From Ruminococcaceae bacterium UBA5579 (GTDB lineage Bacteria; Bacillota; Clostridia; Oscillospirales; Ruminococcaceae): a stretch of DNA of 10,456 nucleotides. Both the position numbers and the translations under genes were made by a program. The notes beneath the pieces are model-generated. The model was given only the letters and a program-made list of their open reading frames with translations, did not search any database and had not been told where the DNA came from. The stretch is from positions 15,948 to 26,403 of the forward strand of contig DILZ01000097.1 in assembly GCA_002425305.1 (NCBI GenBank), read 5' to 3'. The first letter of the stretch is position 1. Each line of letters opens with the position of its first letter. Below are positions 5,584-10,456 of the stretch, one piece after another.

Positions 5584-6924
5584 ATGTTACTGAATTTTAC
5601 GGCAAAGAACTACAAATCTTTTGCGGACGAAATGAGCTTTTCGATGGTTGCCGCACCCAAGCAGAACGATTTGAGCTACAGTCTGTTTAAAGGCAAGGCA
5701 TGCGGACAGGATTACAAGGTTCAATGCTCGTCCGTGGTTTATGGAGCTAATGCAAGCGGAAAGAGCAATATAATAAGTGCTATGGATACTTTCAGAGCAA
5801 TACTTTTAAGGGGAAATATTAAAAATGTGGAAACATCATCTCCTAATGTTGCTGCCGCTAAGCTTGAACTTATTCCAAATATTAACAGCACTAACACTCA
5901 ACCAGTTGAATTTTCTATCGAGTTTATTGATGACACTTTGCTGTTTAAATACTCTTTATCAATTGATTTAGGGCAATTTATTAATAATGATTTTCACCGA
6001 AGAATTGTTTCAGAAGAGTTGTATTTAAATAATAATCTGGTGTTTCAACGTTCAGAAACCGGCGTTATTGGTCATATGAAACATATCAAAGAATATCTTT
6101 TATTTGACCCTAACACAGCTAAAACAATGGAAAGCATTGCAAATATTAGTCTAAATGATGAAGAGCTATATTTAACAAATGGTTTTAAGGTAGTTTTTTC
6201 TCCCGAGCTTGTAAAAATCTTTATCAGTTGGATTGAGCAAAAATTTATCGTTGTATTTCGTGCAGATTCTATAAAAATGGTCGAAAAAATCCCAAAGCTA
6301 AATACAGGTGGTTTAGTAATTGAAAAAAATCTCAATAAAGCTGCAAAAGTATTTAGTTCCAGTACAAATGATATTGGATATATGAATGATAATGACAACG
6401 ATAATAATCCTACATTATGCTCTATACTAGATACCGATGATATAAACAGAAAAACTGTTATTCAAGCAGAAATATTTGAATCATATGGAACTGTAAGGTT
6501 TGTTACATTACTCCCGTTAATATTTAGAGCATTTTCAATAGGCGCAACACTTGTAATTGATGAATTTGACGCATCTATTCACCCCTCGGCTCTAATGAAT
6601 ATAATCAATATGTTCCATAATGACAGCATAAACAAAAATCAAGCACAGCTTATCTTCAACACCCACAATCCCATATTCCTTAACTCAAATCTATTCAGAC
6701 GTGATGAGATTAAATTCGTTCAGCGCAATCATGACACGGGTAACAGTGAGCTATATGCACTATCCGATTTTGGTACTTCAGGCAAGAACGGTGTTCGGAA
6801 CTCCATGGACTATATGAAATACTATCTCAATTACAGTTACGGTGCAATCGAGGACGTGGATTTTACTCATATTTTTGAAAACATTATTAACCACGATGAT
6901 TCGGAAAACAATGGGGGTGAGTAA
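5584..6924 (+). CDS. AAA/ABC-type ATPase, RloA/AbiLi-like
   Basis: The product is 446 residues. The frame extends to 5521, but that stretch overlaps the promoter; AAGGA at 5571-5575 fits the ATG at 5584, and MLLNFTAKNYKSF is the usual start of this family. Walker A is GANASGKS (54-61), an ABC-signature-like ESYGT is at 299-303, Walker B is LVIDEFD (323-329, with Glu327), and the switch histidine is in FNTHN (His361). The C-terminus carries DEIKFVQRN and YYLNYSYGAI motifs typical of the two-gene ATPase family that includes RloA, AbiLi and, more distantly, the PARIS ATPase AriA. Residues about 267-275 are Asn/Asp-rich. The middle of the gene is much more AT-rich than the envelope genes to the left, suggesting transfer. 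It is coupled to the RloB-like gene 2 nt downstream and is probably the phage-sensing half. Confidence 0.9.
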   Translation: MLLNFTAKNYKSFADEMSFSMVAAPKQNDLSYSLFKGKACGQDYKVQCSSVVYGANASGKSNIISAMDTFRAILLRGNIKNVETSSPNVAAAKLELIPNINSTNTQPVEFSIEFIDDTLLFKYSLSIDLGQFINNDFHRRIVSEELYLNNNLVFQRSETGVIGHMKHIKEYLLFDPNTAKTMESIANISLNDEELYLTNGFKVVFSPELVKIFISWIEQKFIVVFRADSIKMVEKIPKLNTGGLVIEKNLNKAAKVFSSSTNDIGYMNDNDNDNNPTLCSILDTDDINRKTVIQAEIFESYGTVRFVTLLPLIFRAFSIGATLVIDEFDASIHPSALMNIINMFHNDSINKNQAQLIFNTHNPIFLNSNLFRRDEIKFVQRNHDTGNSELYALSDFGTSGKNGVRNSMDYMKYYLNYSYGAIEDVDFTHIFENIINHDDSENNGGE

Positions 6925-6926
6925 GT

Positions 6927-7589
6927 ATGGGGGAGCGCAAACTATGCAAAAGGTATTATTTTAGTGTTGAGGGAGATACGGAGGAATGGTATTTAGACCA
7001 TCTTCAGCAACTGATTAACAATTGCGAAGAATCCTTGTACAATGTAAAAATCATTCATAACAGGAAAAAAGACCCCTGCGAAATGGTAAAAGCATTGTCT
7101 TCTCCAAATAAAATCACAATTAATCATTTTTGTGATACTGAAAGTAATAGCGATGAACACACAAAAAACTTTAGCACAACGCTTGATAATATGAGAGCCG
7201 CTTGCGAGATGGGTAAGAAGGTCAGTTATAGATTGGGGTACAGCAATTTTGCATTTGATTTGTGGATTGCTTTACATAAGTGTGATTGCAATACACAATT
7301 ATCTGAAAGGAAACAATATCTAAAATATCTGAATAAGGGCTTTAGTGAACATTTTGTTTCAATGAAAGAATACAAGGAAGAGGATAATTTCAACCGCTGT
7401 TTGAAGAAAATCACGCTTGATAATGTTATCGCAGCCATAGAACGAGCAGAAAGAATTATGGCTAATAACAAATCGAGCGGTTACAGACCTGTTGAATATA
7501 AGAAGTTTACATATTATACCGAAAACCCGTCTTTGTCTGTTCATGAGATAATTGCGGATATTTTAAGGGAATGTAAACTAATTCCATAA
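6927..7589 (+). CDS. RloB-like protein, putative effector
   Basis: The product is 220 residues. The start lies 2 nt after the ATPase stop, with GGGGGTGA (6913-6920) as binding site inside that gene's end, so translation is coupled. The RloB pattern is clear: FSVEGDTEEWYLDHL (12-26) with the EGxTE glutamate E15, an HFCDTES segment (67-73) where the acidic pair usually lies, YSNFAFDLWIALH (105-117) and a C-terminal NPSLSVHEI block (200-207). RloB proteins are thought to carry a Toprim-like fold and occur beside ATPases in anti-phage loci such as lactococcal AbiL. By analogy this is the toxic or nucleolytic half, held or released by the ATPase; that role is inference. The middle acidic motif (DTES) differs from the more usual DxD form. 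Confidence 0.86.
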   Translation: MGERKLCKRYYFSVEGDTEEWYLDHLQQLINNCEESLYNVKIIHNRKKDPCEMVKALSSPNKITINHFCDTESNSDEHTKNFSTTLDNMRAACEMGKKVSYRLGYSNFAFDLWIALHKCDCNTQLSERKQYLKYLNKGFSEHFVSMKEYKEEDNFNRCLKKITLDNVIAAIERAERIMANNKSSGYRPVEYKKFTYYTENPSLSVHEIIADILRECKLIP

Positions 7590-7628
7590 GCTATCATTAA
7601 GCGCAATATACATTATAAATATATACCG

Positions 7629-7657
7629 AGCCTGTTCACAAAATGGACAGGCTTTTT
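7629..7657 (+). terminator. Intrinsic terminator of the ATPase/RloB operon
   Basis: AGCCTGTTCA (7629-7638), loop CAAAA, TGGACAGGCT (7644-7653): 10 bp with one G-U pair, then a T-run through 7657. It closes the two-gene unit 40 nt after the stop. Confidence 0.88.
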
Positions 7658-7741
7658 GGTTTGTGCTCCAAAGCTAGATTATTGAGAATAGAATATGCAC
7701 ATTTTCAAAATGATTTTCGGAATGAAATTCCCAAAAAGCTA

Positions 7742-7770
7742 TTGACTTTCCCCGTTTTAGGCGTTATAAT
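7742..7770 (+). promoter_or_regulatory. Near-consensus promoter reading rightward
   Basis: TTGACT (7742-7747), 17 nt, TATAAT (7765-7770). Start expected near 7777, at the left edge of the dyad at 7776-7812. The next plausible gene starts at 7964, so the leader would be about 190 nt. Confidence 0.75.
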
Positions 7771-7775
7771 CGGAG

Positions 7776-7812
7776 TGTAAAAAAATTCCCACGGTGGGAT
7801 TTCATTTTTACA
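7776..7812. promoter_or_regulatory. Imperfect dyad between facing promoters
   Basis: TGTAAAAA (7776-7783) pairs with TTTTTACA (7805-7812), and TCCCA (7787-7791) with TGGGA (7795-7799), separated by a small internal loop and a CGG tip. Transcribed leftward it resembles a terminator (hairpin followed by seven T). It could be an attenuator, a bidirectional terminator or a recombinase site. Confidence 0.5.
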
Positions 7813-7840
7813 TATCAAAAAATAATGTCAAAAATGTCAA
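7812..7840 (-). promoter_or_regulatory. Possible leftward promoter facing 7742-7770
   Basis: On the minus strand: TTGACA (7840-7835), 17 nt, TGATAT (7817-7812). It points into the dyad and toward the 3' end of the RloB-like gene, with no leftward gene to drive. A short antisense or attenuated RNA is possible, as is chance in AT-rich DNA. Confidence 0.4.
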
Positions 7841-7894
7841 GATAATAAGCCTTTTTATACAGTTTGCAACCGCTCAAATAGGGTGTAGTCTATC

Positions 7895-7924
7895 TTGACG
7901 GGATTGGAGATGATAAATTATTTA
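7895..7924 (+). promoter_or_regulatory. Possible proximal promoter of the recombinase
   Basis: TTGACG (7895-7900), 18 nt, TATTTA (7919-7924), giving a leader of about 33 nt before the ATG at 7964. The -10 is weak. The stretch 7590-7963 otherwise contains only the terminator, the facing promoters and the dyad; I see no gene in it. Confidence 0.35.
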
Positions 7925-7963
7925 TTGCTTAAAAAGGACAAGTTGAAAATCAAGGAGGTCAAA

Positions 7964-8513
7964 ATGAACGTTGCATACGTCAGAGTGAGTACGGTGGAGC
8001 AGAACGAGGATAGGCAGATAGCGACTTTACGAGGTTACGGTATCGACAGGTGGTTTGTGGATAAAACGAGCGGAAAGGACACCAACCGAGCGGAGTTTCG
8101 GAGTATGCTGGATTTCGTGAGGGTTGGAGATTGTGTATTCGTTGAGGATTTTTCACGGTTAACCCGTAATCTGAAAGACCTATTGGAAACGATAGAACGA
8201 CTTGACGAAAAGGGCGTGAAGTTCGTCAGCGTAAAGGAACAGCTCGACACCTCGACCAACAGCGAACAGCGGCAAGCTGATATTGCAGTTAATAGGAGCG
8301 ATAAACGAGTTTGAGCGGCGCAACATTTTGGAACGACAGCGCGAGGGCATAGAGTGCGCCAAAGCGCGGGGTGTTTACAAGGGCAGAAAGCCAAAGGAAC
8401 TTGATGTAGAGATTTTCGAGATGGTTCGGCTGAAAAAGATAAGCGTAGCGGAGGCTGGTAGGAAATGCGGGTGCAGTCGGGCTACGATTTACAATCATCT
8501 CAAAAAATTGTAA
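7964..8513 (+). pseudogene. Serine recombinase (resolvase/invertase), frameshifted
   Basis: The start is ATG 7964 with a strong AAGGAGGT (7952-7959); an upstream TTG at 7895 is unlikely. The first part (7964-8314, 116 residues) has the resolvase N-terminus VAYVRVSTVEQ with catalytic Ser9 and Arg7, and FSRLTRNL (63-70) with the usual arginines, then ends in an out-of-frame tail. The second part, from about 8272 to the stop at 8513 in another frame, continues KLILQLIGAINEFERRNILERQREGI and ends in a helix-turn-helix (KISVAEAGRKCGCSRATIYNH). The break is an AACAGCG duplication (8258-8264 and 8265-8271). Removing one 7-bp copy restores an unbroken 180-residue protein of normal Tn3-resolvase/Hin-invertase size. 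As read, the protein lacks its DNA-binding part. It neighbours the RloA/RloB module and may be the mobility gene of the region, now inactive or reversibly off. Confidence 0.92.
8258..8271 (+). repeat. 7-bp tandem duplication causing the frameshift
   Basis: AACAGCGAACAGCG: two perfect adjacent copies inside the recombinase gene. With one copy the codons read Thr-Asn-Ser-Gly-Lys-Leu, the expected sequence at this place in the family. Confidence 0.93.
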
Positions 8514-8536
8514 ATAGCAATTTACATACAAAAATG

Positions 8537-8575
8537 CGGTGCAGTGTGTCGGTGAACGGACTGCGCCGTTTTTTT
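8537..8575 (+). terminator. Intrinsic terminator of the recombinase gene
   Basis: CGGTGCAGT (8537-8545) pairs with ACTGCGCCG (8560-8568, one G-U pair) across a 14-nt loop and is followed by seven T (8569-8575), 23 nt after the recombinase stop. Confidence 0.8.
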
Positions 8576-8604
8576 CGTTTTTTTGTTTGGGCGATTTCAA
8601 ACGG

Positions 8605-8633
8605 TTGCCGAAATCACCAAAGCAGATTATTAT
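8605..8633 (+). promoter_or_regulatory. Putative promoter for the 8739 gene
   Basis: TTGCCG (8605-8610), 17 nt, TATTAT (8628-8633). The -35 lies in the loop of a hairpin formed by TTTGG/CCAAA (8586-8590, 8617-8621) and GATTTC/GAAATC (8593-8598, 8610-8615). Confidence 0.45.
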
Positions 8634-8673
8634 ATCCGTGTACTCGTTGGTGAACTCCTTCTTAATAGATAGG

Positions 8674-8724
8674 TGTAATTTAATTACAAATATTTCTCAA
8701 GAAAGGGTTCGGCACATAGCCGAA
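8674..8724 (+). promoter_or_regulatory. Leader with palindrome and hairpin before 8739
   Basis: TGTAATTTAATTACA (8674-8688) is a perfect palindrome around one base. TTCGGC (8708-8713), loop ACATA, GCCGAA (8719-8724) is a perfect hairpin placed between AAAGGG (8702-8707) and the ATG at 8739. The start codon has no normally spaced binding site, so the hairpin may bring AAAGGG closer or control translation. Confidence 0.4.
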
Positions 8725-8738
8725 TACGGGTAACCAAA

Positions 8739-9404
8739 ATGAGCAATCCATTTATTCCACAATACTACGCGCAGAAAGAAGGGCTTTTAAACCTCCTGCA
8801 ATTCAAGGCATATCACCGTTATCAGCCAGATGACGATAAGCCGTTTTCGTTTGAATATGTCATATCGTTAATAAGCAGCGTTGTTACGCAGGAAAACGGT
8901 ATTAAGGCTACGTTTGAGGACGGAACGGCAATTTTTGTGGGTTTTGACGGAAGTTATATTAGGTATAACAGACTTGGGCAAAAGCAAAGCAGCAGAAAAG
9001 CGGGTTCGCTAACGGGAATGAGCTTTCAGAACTTTCACGTTAATATTAACATTTACGGCAAGGCAATATCTCTTGAACGGTTTGTCGCTGTCTGCCGCGA
9101 TATAATAAACGATACGCTTTTGGTGAATTATTCCGACTTAACGGCGAACGTGATGGACGGTTCTGGATCGCTTGAAACGGCAGATTATCTGCAAATCCCA
9201 TACAATCTCGAATTTGATAATATCGAGTGGTGCTCCAAAAGCAAAAACGCCGCTCACGGTCAGAAAATCAAAAAGCTGTATGAGATTACGGGGCACGTTT
9301 ACAGGTTCAGCGCGGAGGATGACGAGCTTGACAGATTGATGAATTGCGGTGATAACCAAGCGATAGCGGATTATTGCGAAAACAATCTGCCCAAAGTAAG
9401 ATAA
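8739..9404 (+). CDS. Uncharacterised protein with HNH-like C-terminal motif
   Basis: The product is 221 residues and not confidently recognised. The C-terminal half has a block, LEFDNIEWCSKSKNAAHGQK (157-176), like the closing NLEWxxxxxNxxH motif of phage and homing HNH endonucleases. The preceding SLERFVAVCRD and LLVNYSDLTANVMDGSG (111-143) occupy the place of the HNH core, but the first histidine position (VNHxD in such enzymes) reads Val-Asn-Tyr131, so nuclease activity is doubtful. The N-terminal half (1-100) is mixed and polar, without membrane segments. The ATG has no good Shine-Dalgarno and follows a hairpin leader. Its place between a recombinase and a repressor fits a mobile element. 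Alternatives are a DNA-binding or decayed homing-type protein. Confidence 0.7.
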   Translation: MSNPFIPQYYAQKEGLLNLLQFKAYHRYQPDDDKPFSFEYVISLISSVVTQENGIKATFEDGTAIFVGFDGSYIRYNRLGQKQSSRKAGSLTGMSFQNFHVNINIYGKAISLERFVAVCRDIINDTLLVNYSDLTANVMDGSGSLETADYLQIPYNLEFDNIEWCSKSKNAAHGQKIKKLYEITGHVYRFSAEDDELDRLMNCGDNQAIADYCENNLPKVR

Positions 9405-9439
9405 CGCATTGCGCGGAGAATTCCGTGGTGAGAAAATAA

Positions 9440-9610
9440 GGGGTTGTGAGGGGTTTTAAGGGGTTGGTAAGGTTGAGAGGGTAAGATTATGGGTAGGGAG
9501 CGAAAAACGGATTTTCGGGGTGTTTTCGGGGGTATTTCGAGGGTGTTGGAGTTAAAGTTGTTAAGTTTTATTAAATTCGGGATTGTTAAGTTCGAGAGGG
9601 GGAATTCGGG
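9440..9610 (+). promoter_or_regulatory. G-rich, nearly cytosine-free leader with phased GGGG
   Basis: By hand count, 9425-9500 has no C and 9501-9610 only eight, each followed by G. GGGG tracts start at 9440, 9450 and 9460, exactly 10 bp apart, followed by GGG at 9479-9481, 9491-9493 and 9495-9497, and GGGG or GGGGG further on. It could form G-quadruplex structures on the plus strand, act as an R-loop site, or carry iteron-like protein sites. No gene is seen here, and no clear SigA promoter. Confidence 0.5.
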
Positions 9611-9976
9611 GTGAGCGAGTATGAGGAGATACGGGATAAGCTGAACACGATAATTCAGTTCTGCAAAGCAAATACAAAGTTGTGTAAGGGCTTTGCGGAA
9701 TATCTTTCCAATGTGAGCGTTAAAGTTGACAGCGAGCTTGAAGATCTCCGAAAAACGGTTGACGAGATAAAAGACGAGGTGCTTAAACTGAACAAGTTAA
9801 GTGAAACCGAAAAGCACGTTTATTCGGACGAGGAAATATACAGGCTCAAAAAGGTTATGAGTTGGTGCAGATTATCCGAGAAAACGGACATTCCGATATC
9901 TACCCTGCAATACCGACACAAGCGGTATACCAAGAAATTATCCGCAGACCAAGCCACCGCCGCCGTTCAGGACTGA
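9611..9976 (+). CDS. Small coiled-coil/HTH-like protein, unknown function
   Basis: The product is 121 residues, starting at GTG 9611 with AGAGGGGG (9595-9602) 8 nt upstream; no in-frame ATG is available near the start. Residues about 36-66 are a charged amphipathic helix likely to form a coiled coil (VDSELEDLRKTVDEIKDEVLKLNKL). Residues about 73-108 (SDEEIYRLKKVMSWCRLSEKTDIPISTLQYRHKRY) read like a helix-turn-helix with Ile-Pro-Ile-Ser-Thr-Leu-Gln-Tyr as the recognition part, similar to small phage or plasmid DNA-binding proteins. A dimeric DNA-binding role is inference. Its 3' end overlaps the convergent XRE gene by 10 bp. It lies directly after the G-rich leader. Confidence 0.72.
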   Translation: MSEYEEIRDKLNTIIQFCKANTKLCKGFAEYLSNVSVKVDSELEDLRKTVDEIKDEVLKLNKLSETEKHVYSDEEIYRLKKVMSWCRLSEKTDIPISTLQYRHKRYTKKLSADQATAAVQD

Positions 9977-10278
9977 TTGTCGGTGTGTTTCGATTTCAGG
10001 CAGTCTACCATATTGAAGATAACTTGCCGCTCCTTTGGGTCTAACTCGGTGATATCAACGGTTACCCGCTCGGAAGGGTTCGCCAGTTCATCAATGGTCG
10101 TATGGAAAATATCCGCCATTTGTACAACGTGTTTTAGCTGGGGAATAGACAGCCCCTGTTCCCAAGTATTGACAGCGCTTCGTGTAACACCGAGCTTTCT
10201 GCCAAGCTCGGCTTGCGTTATACCTAAATTTTTTCTGAATTGAGCCAGACGTTCGCAAAATCCGTATAATATAACCAT
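9967..10278 (-). CDS. XRE-family (HTH_3) transcriptional repressor
   Basis: The product is 103 residues. The N-terminus is a Cro/CI-type helix-turn-helix: LAQFRKNLGITQAELGRKLGV (11-31) and VTRSAVNTWEQGLSIP (31-46), followed by the typical helix LKHVVQMADIFHTTIDEL (48-65). The C-terminal 35 residues (ITELDPKERQVIFNMVDCLKSK) form a short dimerisation-like helix. The start has an ideal GGGAGGTG 5 nt upstream. The -10 box on the minus strand is TATAAT with a TGn extension (10302-10310). A rightward promoter with a palindromic operator lies on the far side (10351-10390), so the layout matches the regulatory switch of prophages and integrative elements. The partner genes are outside the window. Confidence 0.93.
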   Translation of the reverse strand: MVILYGFCERLAQFRKNLGITQAELGRKLGVTRSAVNTWEQGLSIPQLKHVVQMADIFHTTIDELANPSERVTVDITELDPKERQVIFNMVDCLKSKHTDNQS

Positions 10279-10301
10279 AGAAACACCTCCCTATGATACA
10301 C

Positions 10302-10310
10302 ATTATAACA
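10302..10310 (-). promoter_or_regulatory. Extended -10 of the XRE gene
   Basis: On the minus strand TGTTATAAT (TGn plus TATAAT), about 25 bp before the XRE start. The -35 region is weak, as is common with extended -10 promoters. Confidence 0.6.
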
Positions 10311-10350
10311 ATTTTTGGCGCATAAGTTACGTCACGATTGATTGATATAC

Positions 10351-10379
10351 TTTACCGCTAAAAGTGTGATAGATATAGT
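10351..10379 (+). promoter_or_regulatory. Rightward promoter divergent from XRE
   Basis: TTTACC (10351-10356), 17 nt, TATAGT (10374-10379). It would transcribe genes beyond the right edge. No open frame starts in the remaining bases to 10456. Confidence 0.6.
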
Positions 10380-10390
10380 GTCACTATATC
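10372..10390. promoter_or_regulatory. 19-bp perfect palindrome, likely repressor operator
   Basis: GATATAGTGTCACTATATC: two 9-bp arms around a central T. It covers the -10 box and the start region of the rightward promoter, where a CI-like repressor would block transcription. Confidence 0.65.
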
Positions 10391-10456
10391 CGCATTAACG
10401 CGCTGAAGCAGCCTTCCCTTAATCAAGGTTAAACATTATACAAAGCAAAGCCGCTG

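Noticed and set aside
330..7876. TGAGCGGTTG at 330-339 inverted at 7867-7876, considered as recombinase sites
   Set aside because: A 10-bp match is expected by chance many times in 10 kb, and the flanks do not extend it.
8539..8733. Plus-strand frame of 64 codons between recombinase and the 8739 gene
   Set aside because: It runs through the recombinase terminator, has no binding site, and its translation is not protein-like.
9977..10303. Frames opposite to or shifted from the XRE gene
   Set aside because: They are shadows of a clear HTH_3 gene with an ideal binding site.

Overview
The window looks like chromosomal DNA of a low-to-medium GC Gram-positive, most likely a gut-type clostridium (Oscillospiraceae-like). 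The signs are strong AGGAGG-type ribosome binding sites, two lipoprotein signal peptides, a remnant of the sporulation gene spoVFB, and SigA-type promoters. The genus is inference; no rRNA or other marker is present.

Layout. 1-240 has no gene but is dense in hairpins, with two copies of a short repeat; a third copy lies at 1280-1305. 452-1225 (+) is a lipoprotein of unknown function with a near-consensus promoter. 1485-3996 (-) is a two-gene unit: a stomatin/SPFH membrane protein, then a secreted GH3 (NagZ-like) lipoprotein on a long serine-rich stalk encoded by fourteen 21-bp repeats. A 19-bp perfect hairpin separates it from a divergent four-helix membrane protein (4206-4910, +) that ends at a clear terminator.

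The accessory part starts at about 5225. The 3' portion of spoVFB (dipicolinate synthase subunit B, minus strand) is cut off there and joined to unrelated AT-rich DNA. Next comes a two-gene module with its own extended -10 promoter and terminator: an AAA/ABC-type ATPase of the RloA/AbiLi kind (5584-6924) and an RloB-like protein (6927-7589). By family this is a probable anti-phage (abortive infection type) operon. Then follow two promoters facing each other over an imperfect dyad, and a small serine recombinase split by a 7-bp tandem duplication (AACAGCG twice) that shifts the frame. Removing one copy restores an intact protein of about 180 residues.

The right end (8739-10456) resembles the regulatory edge of a mobile element: a protein with an HNH-like C-terminal motif, a nearly cytosine-free G-rich leader with 10-bp-phased GGGG tracts, a coiled-coil/HTH-like protein, and a convergent XRE repressor. 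Beyond the repressor, a rightward promoter has its -10 box buried in a 19-bp perfect palindrome, a likely repressor operator for genes outside the window.

The main points of interest are the RloA/RloB module at a broken sporulation gene, the recombinase that may be switchable, the G-rich leader, the operator-like palindrome, and the GH3 enzyme whose Asp-His catalytic pair reads Asn-Ser-His.
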